This document shows positions 21,665 to 32,940 of a stretch of DNA of 64,000 nt, one piece after another. The notes below the pieces were generated by a model. It saw only the letters and a program-made list of their open reading frames with translations. It was not told where the DNA came from and searched no databases. How positions within the stretch are numbered: position 1 is the first letter of the stretch; each line of letters opens with the position of its first letter. Position numbers and translations under genes: made by a program. Source of the stretch: Artemisia argyi (taxonomy: Eukaryota > Streptophyta > Magnoliopsida > Asterales > Asteraceae); NCBI GenBank assembly GCA_030686995.1, contig CM060704.1, positions 169,204,218 through 169,268,217 of the forward strand. Reading direction: 5' to 3'.

Positions 21665-22050
21665 AAGGGACTCATCCCCACCATCTATCTAAAAAGAAAT
21701 CAATGGTTGAGATTAAAAGCATTTTAATATTTTACCCATTTCTTATAATTTAAATATCTCTTATACGGTTAATCGTTAAGCGAAAATAATTACACCATCG
21801 CGACGAGCAAAAAAAAAATCGTTTTATTCACGTTTTTTTTCGTGGCCGAAAAACTGATATATGATATATCATATATGATATATCATGTATGGTTTTTTCG
21901 GCTACGAAAAAAAACGTGAAAAAAACGGGAAAAAAAAATTTGTTGAAAATATATCAAAGTGCCCATCAATAGAAAGATAATTAAATGCCTGTCGTAACGG
22001 TAATTTTATTTCCGCTTAACGATTAACGGTTTGAAAGATATTAATACTTG
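21665..22050. repeat. Long foldback element
   Basis: 'cggttaatcgttaagcgaaa' near 21760 is matched in inverse by 'cgcttaacgattaacggttt' near 22015. A central dyad (21823-21925) pairs CACGTTTTTTTTCGTGGCCG with CGGCTACGAAAAAAAACGTG around repeated TGATATATCATATATGATAT. Part of one arm recurs in opposite orientation at 7690-8012. It has no ORF and looks like a non-autonomous foldback transposon. Confidence 0.6.
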
Positions 22051-22104
22051 AAAAAAAAAGATGAAAGTAGGTTTTTTAAATTGTAGGTTTTAACCGGTTT
22101 TATT

Positions 22105-22180
<76 letters not shown>

Positions 22181-22402
22181 GTGGCCCATTTAAAAAAAAA
22201 TTACCGTTTTAATATTTAACCGGTTTTACCTGGTTTTTTTTTTATTTTTTATTTTTAAATTTATACCCGTTTTTTGAAAAATATATAGCCGTTAACCGGA
22301 TTTACCCGGTTTTAGCCGTTAACCGGATTTACCCGGTTTTAGCCGGTTAAACCCGGTTTTTTTCGGTTTTTTTTTTATTTACCGAGGCTAACGGCAAGTT
22401 AA
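22051..22402. repeat. (AT)n run and CCGGTTTTA-type array
   Basis: (AT)n covers about 22111-22170. From about 22200 to 22375 the sequence is built from imperfect units such as TTAACCGGATTTACCCGGTT. No gene. Confidence 0.7.
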
Positions 22403-22531
22403 GAGATATTAAGAGAAGAAGATGAAATGGAGATATCACCTTCGAATACCGAAGGCGAATTAGATGAAGGTGAGCTTGAAGAATTTGATGTTGAAGATGT
22501 AGATGTACAAGATTTTTTTGGAAGAAAATGA
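22403..22531 (+). pseudogene. Acidic C-terminal peptide remnant
   Basis: An open stretch of 42 codons to a TGA, very rich in Asp/Glu (EEDEMEISPSN, then GELDEGELEEFDVEDVDVQD). It has no start codon. Acidic tails of this kind occur at the C-terminus of some hAT transposases, but nothing else of such a gene is visible, so the assignment stays open. Confidence 0.2.
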
Positions 22532-23603
22532 TCTTGACTTGAGTAGTTGAGTATAACGGGTGATGACAATGCCGAAGCTCGATATACTTGATTACACTAA
22601 TATGCTTAATATACTTGATTACACTAATATGTTTTAGTTGTGACCTTATTGCACGAGGATGTTGTTCCATTTCGGGCTACATAAAAGATTAGTTGTATTG
22701 AATATTTGAATGATCATGCCTTTGTTTATAACTATGATGGGGGATGAAAAGAAGACTAATTTACATACTGAGAAGTTGTTATGTTAATATTTGTTCGACA
22801 ATAATGTACTTTATGTAACAATTATCGTTAGGGTGTGACATTTTCTTTAATTCTTACCGGATGTGAAGTACGTCGTTTCAGGTTGATATCTATTAGCGTC
22901 ATTGTGTATGATGATGTAACCTTTAAAAAGAATTTGTCTTTCTAGCAAGAATTTGTAAAAATACTGTAAATATTAGCAACTTCGCACCTCTTTTTTTTTT
23001 TTTTTGCCTAACTTACGTATACAAACACCCCGCACAACGCGCGGGTTTAAAACCTCGTTTTCAACAATCTCTGTATATATTACTGTACTTCGTAACAGGA
23101 TGAAAATAAAAAACTATATAAAGTCTGATATTAAAAGTAAAGCTTTACATATACTTTGTCCATATTATATTGAATTGGCACATATTTCTCATCCGCTTCA
23201 ACTACACATATTCTTCTCATATTTAAACACCCTCTTCGATCCATCCTAGAACCAAACTACTTTCTTTAATGCAAATAAAAACATTGGAGATAAGGAAAAT
23301 ATATTGTAAAACATGTAATCAAAAAATGGTTGCAAATGGTGTTAAGTCTGCTTTTGCTCGACCTTTTGCATATTGTTTGCGAGACATTTGATTTAACTGA
23401 TAATAATTTCCCGAAATGTAACTGTTATCTATGTTTGTGTGTAATCAGTTAGAAGACGGTGTCAAAAATTACATAGCTATATATGTAATTATGTATACAA
23501 TTTTTTCTAATTTAATTGCACTCCAACCGAACAAAAAGAATCATTAATAGTTTAATACGCAGGAAGTCTTTCAATAGCGTTAAGTCGCTCAGTTAATTAG
23601 TCA
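22532..23603. repeat. Spacer with inverted partner at 43.7-43.9 kb
   Basis: About 23120-23355 is repeated in inverse at 43679-43890 (for example 'gtgttaagtctgcttttg' against 'caaaagcagacttaacac'). At 23352-23410 a diverged piece of unit D appears ('ttttgctcgaccttttgcat'). About 23500-23625 shares 'gcactccaaccgaacaaaaa' with 29255, 44985 and 47250. No gene recognised. Confidence 0.55.
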
Positions 23604-23860
23604 AAGTCTAAAATTTGGTCAAATTGCATGTTTCGACCCTAATTTTACCAAAGTGCATGAATCGTCCGTGTGGGGAAACCTTTGTTGCAAGTATCGTCAT
23701 TTTTGGGAAGCTTTTGGTGCAAGTATCGTAGGGACGATACATGCACCAAAGATTTTTTCACAGGGACGATCCTTGCACTTTCGTAACATTAGGGAAGAAA
23801 CATGCAATATTTACAAAACTTTAGGGATGATTTATGCCATTTACTCTTTTTTCGTAACTT
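23604..23860. repeat. Foldback MITE-like element
   Basis: Built from 'gggacgat...tgcac' phrases in opposite orientations about a centre near 23737 (GCAAGTATCGTAGGGACGAT). Outer phrases 'caaattgcatgtttcgaccc' and 'gggaagaaacatgcaatatt' mirror each other. No coding content. Confidence 0.5.
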
Positions 23861-24254
23861 TCAATTGGGCCATTAGTTTTGGATATTGCAAACGTTTTTA
23901 TAATAAAGTATACAATCTTTTGTCGAAGTAGTGCATAAAAAACCGTACTAACCAAAAACATTTTATTGAGTCCAATATATTTGTGGAAAATGTCAAAACA
24001 AATGAGGTCGTCGATAATTAAACAACAAATCGTATATGTGTATCAGAAACACAACATGTTTATTAGACAGGTAAGCATTATTGTATCAGAAATTGTTATG
24101 GTTATTTTAATAAAGGGAATCTACGGAGTATTACGTAGTACTCCGTAATATTTTTACAAATGACGTGGGCTTTGTGTTAATGACTGTTGCAGGAATATAA
24201 TAATGACACTGTTTGTTTCTGTCTACTATTTGATTTGATATATGATCGTCAGTA

Positions 24255-25035
24255 AACTATAAACACCAGGTAATGATGGCTATGAGACCATTATCACTGA
24301 CAAACATCAATCGAATAGTAGCCGCCTGGAAAAAGCATAGAAAACATACAGTGCCGAGTGTCATTATTAGATTAGGATTTGTGATAAATATAAATAATAC
24401 TGTACTAAATAATACGTGATAAAGCATTAATGAAATGGAGTCGTTCAAACAAATATTAGTCGTTCAAAAAAATGAATTGGAGTCTTTCAAGGATAGAAAA
24501 AACAAGGTAATAAATTATTATTCAACTACAAACCCGATAACTATAAACTATAAACACCAGGTAATGATGGCTATGAGACCATTATCACTGACAAACATCA
24601 ATCGAATAGTAGCCGCCTGGAAAAAGCATAGACTGAAACATACAGTGCCGAGTGTCATTATTAGATTCTTGTAGGATTTGTGATAAATATAAATAATAAT
24701 AAATAATACGTGATAAAGCATTAATAAATAACACACGTCGTATGTATAATATATACGTAACTAAACTTTATTAGAACAAACAAAACAAAGTCATAAGTTG
24801 ACTGTGTGTGTTTTAATTTATGAGTTCTGAAATTTCCAAATTGACCATATTACATCGTCAATGTCATGGAGTCGTTCAAAAAAATGAAATGGAGTCGTTC
24901 AAAAAAATGAAATGGAGTCGATCAAAAAAATATTAGTCGTTCAAAAAAATGAAACGGAGTCATTCAAGGATAGAAAAAACAAGAATCAAGTTGTTCCAAA
25001 AAACATAAAACCAAGAACAAACGTCGTCAGTACTA
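24255..25035. repeat. Repeat mosaic block IV
   Basis: A truncated unit A (24267-24430), a short unit B piece (24431-24510), a complete unit A (24556-24787) and unit B (24788-25020). The truncated A lacks 'ctgaaacat' relative to its sisters, a difference shared with 26846, so sub-families exist. Confidence 0.75.
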
Positions 25036-25297
25036 GAAAGAAGTCATAATAGGATACACACTTGGAGAAAGCGTGGGTAGACCACCATGGTTACAACTTA
25101 CAAGACCAAAAATGTGCTTGAATTTTGGGGAAACAGATTAAATGAGCTAATATAAACAGATTTTTCTCCTAAATTTAATAGGTAAACAAAATACCACAAA
25201 GCATAAAGATGAGATAGTACATACCGCAGCCTCGGAATTGTGCGGAAATTTAAAAGATAGACATTTGATGTGTAGGAAATCCAATCATGCCTTACAT
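25036..25297 (-). repeat. Repeat unit E, copy 2
   Basis: Near-identical to 14926-15176. On the minus strand it contains the same exon-like piece with a GTATGT donor. Confidence 0.5.
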
Positions 25298-25397
25298 AAA
25301 AAATCAACAAACAAACCCTAGACGGGTTAACTTGCAGCGTCACGAGCAGATCACACATCAGCGGGGCCACATAAAAACCAAAACCCTTAAAAAAGGT

Positions 25398-25914
25398 TTC
25401 GTATAAGTTATACAACTATTTATTATGATAGTCAACAATGCCCGTGCGATGCACATGGGCGGTATAGAAGTTTTCATAGATTTAAAATGTGTGCGACGCA
25501 TATGGGCTGTATAGAAGTTTTCGTAAGACGAGTTTTTTAAATTTTTTCCTATTGTTGTATTCTTTGCTTTTTTATTTTTGCAGATTTTTCGACGCACTTT
25601 TTGTTTTGTGATTATGAGTGCTACCGTGATATTAAGGGTATTATAAAAGGATTATATGATAGTTACGCTGATAATATAAAACCGACGCGATATTAAGCTT
25701 TTTTACATGTAAAACTGAACCGTGTATTGAAAAAGTTATTAGTAATAAACTTAATATCATCGTTTTTTTCATTGCGATATTAAAAAATTACAGCGATATT
25801 AAAAAAAATTCAAAACATAAGTATGAGTGTTACAGTGATATTAAAAAAATCATGGTATCATAATACCATTAACCCATGAAAACGATTCTTTTTTCTATTT
25901 TTTTCAGCGATTCT

Positions 25915-25945
<31 letters not shown>

Positions 25946-26183
25946 GCATGTTACTACGACTATATTACACATTTAGTTGTCTTTATGCTTTATAAGCAGA
26001 GATGGGTTAAGCCAAATAATTTTAATTTGAACAACCAACCTGCTTTATTACCAACTTCCAAACCAACTTGCTTCCTAACCAATTAATTTTGAAATCCTTC
26101 CATAATAAGCAAGTAAAAATCCGAATTTTATGCCTTTCTAATTATAGAATTGTCTCAAATGCATTATATAGTAGTAGTATAGA
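25398..26183 (-). mobile_element. Helitron remnant, 3' end missing
   Basis: Shares the right part of the candidate Helitron at 37511-38746. The minus-strand 5' end (TCTATACTACTACTATATAA) is at 26183, preceded on that strand by A. About 40 bp near 25525 are absent relative to the other copy, and the 3' terminus is replaced by unrelated sequence. Confidence 0.5.
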
Positions 26184-27385
26184 TAAAATATTTTCCATCT
26201 AAGAGACCCAATTATAGAATAAACACCAAGTTACCATACCCTATGAATGATGTCTGATCTCTATATGCTTTGTTTTGCTCGACCTTTTGCATATTCTTTT
26301 CGAGACATTTGTTTTAACTGATAATAATTTAGCAAGCTTAAATGTGACGTGTCTTTGGTCTGCCAAATTGTTTTATGAAAGGGCTGATTATTTGATAATG
26401 CATCTAACTTGTCAATTTTCGTTGTTCCGTGTAGTCATTTTTTATATTTTTAATTTTTAATTTTTGTTATTAAAATACAAAGTTCTAAAATTTTGATTAA
26501 TGTGTATATTTTATTCATGTAAAATGATTCCAGTTTTCATACGTGCTGATACAGTAAAGGTTTAATACTCTTTGAATTCAACATAAAATTACACGCAATC
26601 TACCCGCATAACATATATCGACTTCCTTGGGCCGTGCCAAGCACGGCCAAGAAAACTACCTAGTTAAGATTACATTTATGATGGAGTTACTATTCCCATG
26701 TTACTAAAAAAAATGTTTCTGGTATAGTGTTTTTGTTAGTGGCGCTACAGTAATTTATTAAAATATTGCTTTTGCTATAGATAAATAAATACACCGTAAT
26801 AAATTATTATTCAACTACAAACCCGATAACCATAAACTATAAACACCAGGTAATGATGGCTATGAGACCATTGTCACTGACAAACATCAATCGAATAGTA
26901 GCCACCTGGAAAAAGCATAGAAAACATACAGTGCCGAGTGTCATTATTAGATTAGGATTTGTGATAAATATAAATAATACTGTAATAAATAATACGTGAT
27001 AAAGCATTAATAAATAACACACGTCGTATGTATAATATACGTAACTAAACTTTATTAGAACAAACAAAACAATGTCATAAGTTGATTGTGTGTGCTTTAA
27101 TTTATGAGTTCTGAAATTTCGAAATTGACCATATAATCATCGTCAATGTCATGGAGTCGTTCAAAAAAATGAAATGGAGTCGTTCAAACAAATACTAGTC
27201 GTTCAAAAAAATGAAATGGAGTCGTTCAAAAAAATGAAATAGAGTCGTTCAAACAAATGAAATGGAGTCGTTCAAACAAATATTAGTCGTTCAAAAAAAT
27301 GAAATGGAGTCGTTCAAGGATAGAAAAAACAAGAATCAAGTTGTTCAAAAAAAACATAAAAACCAAGAACAAACGTCGTCAGTAG
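26184..27385. repeat. Repeat mosaic block V (units D-C-A-B)
   Basis: D 26184-26713, C to 26838, A 26846-27072, B 27073-27385 with the longest minisatellite (about 27148-27315). At 26627-26664 it holds a hairpin (CCGTGCCAAGCACGG) followed by AAGAAAACTAC and CTAG then T, which resembles a Helitron 3' terminus. Confidence 0.75.
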
Positions 27386-28379
27386 TAATAAACTAACAGT
27401 CATCATTACCCAAACAATATAAAAAGACCAAAAGTGTCAACTGTTGCCACAAATTCTTGTCCAAATCTAATGCTTATCTCCATGTCCCACCAATTAAGGC
27501 ACATGGGCCAAAATCAGTATTACTTCGTAGTTCGTAACAGCAAAAAAATAAAAATAAAGTAATCGACTACTTTTTTTTTGAAGGTTATAAAATTTTTTTT
27601 TGAAGGTAAGTAATTAATCGACTACTAATGCAAAAAGTAAACCAAATTGCTGTACAAAATCTTTTGATGTAGATTTATATCAGAGTTATTTGATGGAGAG
27701 AAGTTAAAGGGACTGTTCACTCAACTGACTCAAGACGCCCGTTTCATTACGTTTTCTTTCGTTTATTATTTTGATTTATTTTTTTATTATAGCTATTTAA
27801 TACGGAGTGTATAATAGTTTTAAAGTTGTCTCCAAAATTGTAGATATCGGATTAGGGGGAATCAAATGTTTTATATAATAAAGGAATTACATCATTTCGG
27901 TGTTCTTTTGACGAAACAATCTTAGTGGAATTTAAATTGGACCAATAGGAAAACTCGATTTTGACATATAAGCGAAATCGAGCAATATGATTGGCCAATA
28001 AAAATATATTAAATAAAAAACACATAAAAGTATAGGTGTCAAATTTATAAAAATAAAAATTTAAGAAAAAGGAGGTAATTAATAAAACATTGAATTTTAA
28101 ATATATTATATTGAGTTAAGTGTAAAATTATAAATCTCCATGTTTTTTTATAACTTTAGATAATAAACAAATAATCCCTTACACTTTATACCCCCTACAC
28201 TTTATAATATGAACTTTGTTTACAATTACATGAGACTTTCATCTATTAAATTTACAAAATTTATAAATGCACGAATTAGTTTTGTTATACGTTAAATACT
28301 TTTAAAATAAATATTAGCTTTAAACTTTCATCTATTAAAATATCTTTTTACTATGTACGTTAAATATAAATAAGAGCTC
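27386..28379. other. AT-rich spacer
   Basis: No gene seen. About 28015-28090 repeats 10025-10095. Nothing else is supported. Confidence 0.5.
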
Positions 28380-28760
28380 ATGTTATCAACACTTTGGCCA
28401 TTGTGGTTGCATGTTGAATGGTTTTATAGTGGGATGGAATTGGGAAATGTAGTTGGATGGTTTATTGGTGCTTTAAGGTGAATAAATTGCTGCAGGAAGT
28501 CTCAAACTGGAGCTTAGTTTGCCTGCATGCATATGTTGTTTGCTAGACTGTTTGGTTCACAGTTTTGTATTCTGTTCTTGATGTTCAGATAGAATGTTTG
28601 TTAGTATGGTCTGTCTTGATTCTAATATAGAAGTATATGCATGTCTATACTCTATGATACAATTTGTATTATTCTTTGTGAGTAATAATATATGTTCACC
28701 TTTGCACCCCAAAAAAAAACAAAACAAAACAAAAAACAAAAAACAAAAAAAACAAAAAAG
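28380..28760 (+). pseudogene. Retroposed transcript tail (unidentified)
   Basis: A stretch of ordinary composition ('attgctgcaggaagtctc', 'tttgcctgcatgcatatgtt') ends abruptly in an A-rich tail of about 50 bases (28709-28758, AAAAAC units). This looks like the 3' end of a polyadenylated RNA copied back into the genome. No ORF identifies the source. Confidence 0.3.
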
Positions 28761-29157
28761 TTTAATCTATACATACACGGGTTGAAATATTAAATACAGT
28801 TAAATTATTATTAATGTTAATAAAAATATCAAATGGTAAGTACGTGTAACAAGTAACAACCCGTAATTTTTCCACGTCTACATAAATTTGATTTATTTGT
28901 AAACCAATGTGATTTATTTGTAAACCAATGTGATTAAAGAACCATTGACCCAATAATATTATAAGGAGACACGCTCAAGATTCCAATACAAGGTCGATGG
29001 CACGGTTATATTTTCAATTTCTGCTAACTATTTTTCTTACTTTCGCACACATTAATGCTCAAACTTTTTAAAATATACATAAGATTTTTTGTTTTTAAAC
29101 GATAATACTAATAATATAATTAAATTTTTCTAAAAAAAAACCCGTGAAGGTATTATA

Positions 29158-29440
29158 ACTAGTCAAAGATTACATAGGTATCCACCGTTCTTCACCTTTT
29201 GGAGAAAAGATTGCATTGTATATACGTAACTGTACACGTGTTTCTAAACTAATTGCTCTCCAACCGAACAAAAATAATCATTACTATGCCGGAAGACTTT
29301 TATAATATATGTAAGTGTCACGTTGTTCTGTAAAATCATCTTAAAAGCATTAAACTTAACATACGAGACAATAATTTATCAAAATTATAGGTAACACAAG
29401 AGTATAAAAAGGGGAAACAAATGCAAGTTTGTAATGGTTC
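29158..29440. repeat. Dispersed repeat shared with 44.9-45.2 kb
   Basis: Phrases 'tacataggtatccaccgttc', 'tgtacacgtgtttctaaact' and 'aagtgtcacgttgttctgta' occur in the same order at 44895-45190, in direct orientation. Partial copies are near 23500 and 47250. Function unknown. Confidence 0.65.
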
Positions 29441-29764
29441 TTCTTGACGTGCTACAAAAAACAATTAGATATAGTTGATCATTAGTAACTTAAATACAGT
29501 TAATCAATATGTTGCATTTTTTATCAAAGTAAAAATATTCGTGCATGTTCCACTTGATTGATAAGACAACGATGTGTAGGATCTCTTAAACCATTAGAGA
29601 AGATGTTACTACCAAACCTCCTAAGCACCATCTTTATGTCAAACATTCTTACACACACAAAACACACATGAGATTTACATAAAATAACATAAATCAATAT
29701 GCTAAATAAGTAAGACGATATGATGCTTACTTTACCACCAATAAGTTGTAGCCCAATGTGCACG

Positions 29765-30010
29765 AGGTGTGACTCGTGGTCTAGTGGTACAGGCTTAAGT
29801 AATTAAGCGAGCCCAAGTGAGAGTAGTACCGGTTTGGGTGACCAACCGGGAAGTCCTCACTTGGGAACCTGAAGCTCTAATGATATCAGGCGAATCGGGA
29901 ATAGGAGTGGGGTTATCACCCAAGGAGAGGCTCGCGGTTGGTATCTCTGCCCGAGGATGCGACACTAACTCGAGCCAACAATTAACATCTAACCTGCCGT
30001 TCCAAAAAAA
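29765..30010 (+). mobile_element. SINE-like element
   Basis: Begins with TGGTCTAGTGGTA (29779-29791), a good Pol III A-box of the tRNA type, and ends in an A-rich tail near 30010. The first ~100 bases recur in inverse at 44080-44185. A clear B-box is not evident, so the call is moderate. Confidence 0.45.
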
Positions 30011-30336
30011 AGGTTGTGCTTTGTTGTGTGTGGTTTTTGACATATAGGCCATAGGGTTGGCACCCTTGTACTTGTGGGGCATTTTCAGAAATATCCCTTA
30101 CCGGGGTGTATAAACATCGAATCGGGAATAGGAGTGGGGTTATCCGCCAAGGAGAGGCTCGCGGTTGGTATCTCTGCCCGAGGATGCGACACTAACTCGA
30201 GCCAACAATTAACATCTAACCCGCCGTTCAAAAAAAAAAGGTTGTGCTTTGTTGTGTGTGGTTTATGACATATAGGCCATAGGGTTGGCACCCTTGTACT
30301 TGTAGGGCATTTTCAGAAATATCCCTTACCGGGGTG
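29891..30336. repeat. Tandem duplication of ~228 bp
   Basis: 'gaatcgggaataggagtggg' at about 29890 starts again at 30118. The two units run through 'aaatatcccttaccggggtg' with few changes. The duplicated part is the 3' half of the SINE-like element plus about 100 bp of flank. Confidence 0.8.
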
Positions 30337-30489
30337 TTGGTTTATACTTATCACATTTCTGGTTTTCCATATGTGTAATTTATGACATTAAACGTGTGTG
30401 TGTATATTTAACATTTTCCCACAAACATACTGAAATAATGTTTTTTTTTTTTTTTGCATACAAATTGTTAATAAAATACAACTGAAACT

Positions 30490-30643
<154 letters not shown>

Positions 30644-30929
30644 TTGTATACTTTAAAATGAAACTTTAACATACCAAATAACTTGAAACTTTAACATAAT
30701 GGTGTAACATTCATTCCAGTATCGAGTCAAAATAATGATGAATGGCGATTAACATTGGTTGTTTGTTTATACACACAAACGAAAGTTATTAAAAGGATAA
30801 TCCAAAATATCAATAATCAATAAAATTCCATCTGCGTTCTTAAAAAAGAAGTTATCAAATGAGGTAGATACTTCATTAAAAAAAAAAAAAAAAAAAAAAA
30901 AAATACGTAAATGATTTCTGCAAAGAGCA

Positions 30930-31380
30930 TGACTAACTGGAGATAAGGAACCTCTTCTACATGTGGGATATATATAGGAGATAAGGGGCCAATATACGCC
31001 TCTTTTACTTGTCTTCTCTTCCAATTCATCTGTGCATCGATTGATATCCAAACTAAAAAGTGAAGGCAACAACTCTTCTGGTAGATCCTTTATCTCTGGG
31101 CACTTCCAATGATAAGATGTTGGAGGGAGGTGAGGTGTTGGAGTCTCCTTGAAACTGATTCCAGTTTCTTAAACAAACAGGCATGGTAATATCCCCACGG
31201 CCACACCAAAGCATCAAGTCAAGTTTCTTGACTTTGCGCATACTGGCGGCTTCAATCCACTTCTCTTGAATCAGCATATTGCCAAAGTAACCAGCACAAC
31301 ATAAACGAAAACTATCCAAATCAACGGTTTTGTTAGTTAAAGCCCACGACACAAGCTTTTCAAAATAGTTCGTTTTAAAG
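30930..31380 (-). pseudogene. Chimeric fragment: F-box/FBD piece fused to NB-LRR C-terminus
   Basis: On the minus strand about 31140-31370 encodes KLVSWALTNKTVDLDSFRLC then KWIEAASMRKVKKLDLML, which fits the LRR-proximal part of F-box/FBD proteins. It runs directly into HLTSLQHLIIG and, one frame over, KCPEIKDLPEELLPSLFSLD and YWPLISYIYP. That pattern is the end of a CC-NB-LRR disease-resistance protein (LRR, then a WP.IS.IP tail). Neither gene is complete, frames shift at the join (about 31095-31110), and a poly-T tract follows at about 30879-30903. It is a fusion of two broken host-gene pieces, probably made by a transposon capture or repair event. Confidence 0.55.
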
Positions 31381-31640
31381 TTCTACGGATGTTGGAAGAC
31401 CTCTCCTCTCAAGGACTATATACCAGTCATCTACATTTCCATTACAATGGCTTGAAGAATTGGTAACACACATCCTTGAAATAGAACCAACCACTTCGGT
31501 GGAACATTTAAGTTTCTTACCAAGGTAAAAAGATCATCTTGCAGAACATAGTAAAGGTTTAAGATCTATTTTTGAGGCCGGTATTCCCCAGGTATCTTTT
31601 GGTGGAGAATCATTACCACAACATCCATATTATATTATAT
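31381..31640 (-). pseudogene. Undefined gene debris upstream of the chimera
   Basis: On the minus strand one frame reads LVRNLNVPPKWLVLFQGC before stops. The DNA phrase AAACTTAAATGTTCCACCGA also occurs at 41235 and 41943 in the opposite orientation, so the same source sequence is present twice more. I do not recognise the protein. Confidence 0.25.
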
Positions 31641-31644
31641 ATAT

Positions 31645-31692
31645 ATACTAAAAGGTAAGAGGTTACTGTAGCAAGCACTGTGCTTGCTACAG

Positions 31693-31739
<47 letters not shown>

Positions 31740-31990
31740 TATTAACGGTCGTTAGTTATTTAACGGCTGTTAACTAACGACCGTTATCTTTAACATTTAA
31801 AAAAAATTGTACGCACTTTGTCCTTCATCTCAGTTGTTCATTGCAAATTTAGTCCTCAAATAATTTACATAAATGATCCTTCATGTTATACATCAATTGC
31901 AAAATCAGTCCTAGGTAACTAACTTCACGTTAAGTAGCTAACGGCAACAAAAGAATTCCGCAGCAACGCGCGGGTACCAAACTCATTTAA
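31645..31990 (+). mobile_element. Helitron-like non-autonomous element (ends uncertain)
   Basis: Left side 'atatatactaaaagg' followed by 'ttactgtagcaagcactgtg', a long poly-T (31690-31737), 'taacggtcgttagtt' phrases, and a right side CCGCAGCAACGCGCGGGTAC. The same left and right phrases bound 36277-36935 in the opposite orientation, and parts occur at 42700-42930 and 46744-46935. A canonical CTRR end is not visible, so the class is tentative. Confidence 0.4.
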
Positions 31991-32115
31991 TACCAAAAAA
32001 GATACTACCTAACTCCTCTTTCATTTTAGATCTAGTATAAGAATCCACTTGGCAACAGCCCAATGGGCCCTCACATCAACAAATAAAGTTAAATTGGCAG
32101 ATGGGGAGGGTTTTT

Positions 32116-32285
32116 GCGAAAATTACTGCAGTTTCCCTGCACACGGTGTTGTGTCTCAATCTACCCATGCTTTTTGCATTTCTCATTTCTACCCCCCAAC
32201 ATGTCAAGTAAATATTTGCGCGACATGTTCGACATGCACGTGTCAGCTAGATATCATTTCTGGAACGCGAAAGAAGAAAAATAAT
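32116..32285. mobile_element. MULE terminal fragment
   Basis: GCGAAAATTACTGCAG at 32116 is the exact terminus of the MULE at 49271-51091. It is followed, as there, by 'ctacccatgc', 'ccccaacatgtc' and CGCGACATGT motifs. Only one end is present. Confidence 0.55.
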
Positions 32286-32334
32286 AGTACTCCGTAATAA
32301 TAATAACAATAAACATGTCGCGTGTATTAACTTC

Positions 32335-32940
32335 GTAAAAGCATTTTGCAGTTGGTCCCAACAAAAACTCGAACCGGAAGCCTTCCTCTTAAAGCCCTCC
32401 ACACGAAGATGTTTACTTTCTTAGGCACCAACTTGTTCCAAAGTGTCTCTTGACTTCCACTATCCGAAAGAAGCAACTTTTCCTCGATCCTTCTTGATAA
32501 CTCTTTTACCTTGAACTCACCGTCTTCACCAAGCGACCATCTCCATCGATCCCTACAATTGTTAGAAACCACAACATGTTGCAAAATACCTATAAGATCC
32601 TCAAACTCTTTACTTACTCTACCCCTTACACTTCTAACCCAAACCCAAATTCACACTAATCTGCCTCCTCCTATAGTCCTATCAAAATGATATAATCTAG
32701 GAAATCTATCAAAAAGCCTCCAATTATCCACCCATCGATCAACCCAAAACCTAATATCCTTCCCATCACCCAAAACCCCAACACAAGCGGATGTGAACTC
32801 TACCCCCAACCCATGCATCAATCTCTTCACCTATCTTCACAATATCGCACCCAACCCCACCCCCCTTAATCCCCCCTCCCATCCCAGTCCCCCACTAACC
32901 CTATGAATACTTTTAATCACCCTAACCCATAGAATATTAA
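32335..32940 (-). pseudogene. LINE ORF2 C-terminal fragment (zf-RVT region)
   Basis: On the minus strand the 3' portion reads DRWRWSLGEDGEFKVKELS then WNKLVPKKVNIFVWRALRGR and LPVR. This is the conserved zf-RVT region near the end of plant L1-type LINE ORF2. Upstream, in shifted frames, come GDGKDIRFWVDRWVDNWRLF and FPRLYHFDR, also typical. Stops and frameshifts interrupt it, and the reverse-transcriptase core is absent. It ends abruptly at 32936 against another repeat. Confidence 0.75.

Noticed and set aside
23604..23860. Possible CRISPR-like spaced repeats
   Set aside because: The repeated phrases are inverted and unevenly spaced, and the DNA is plant nuclear; it is a foldback element.
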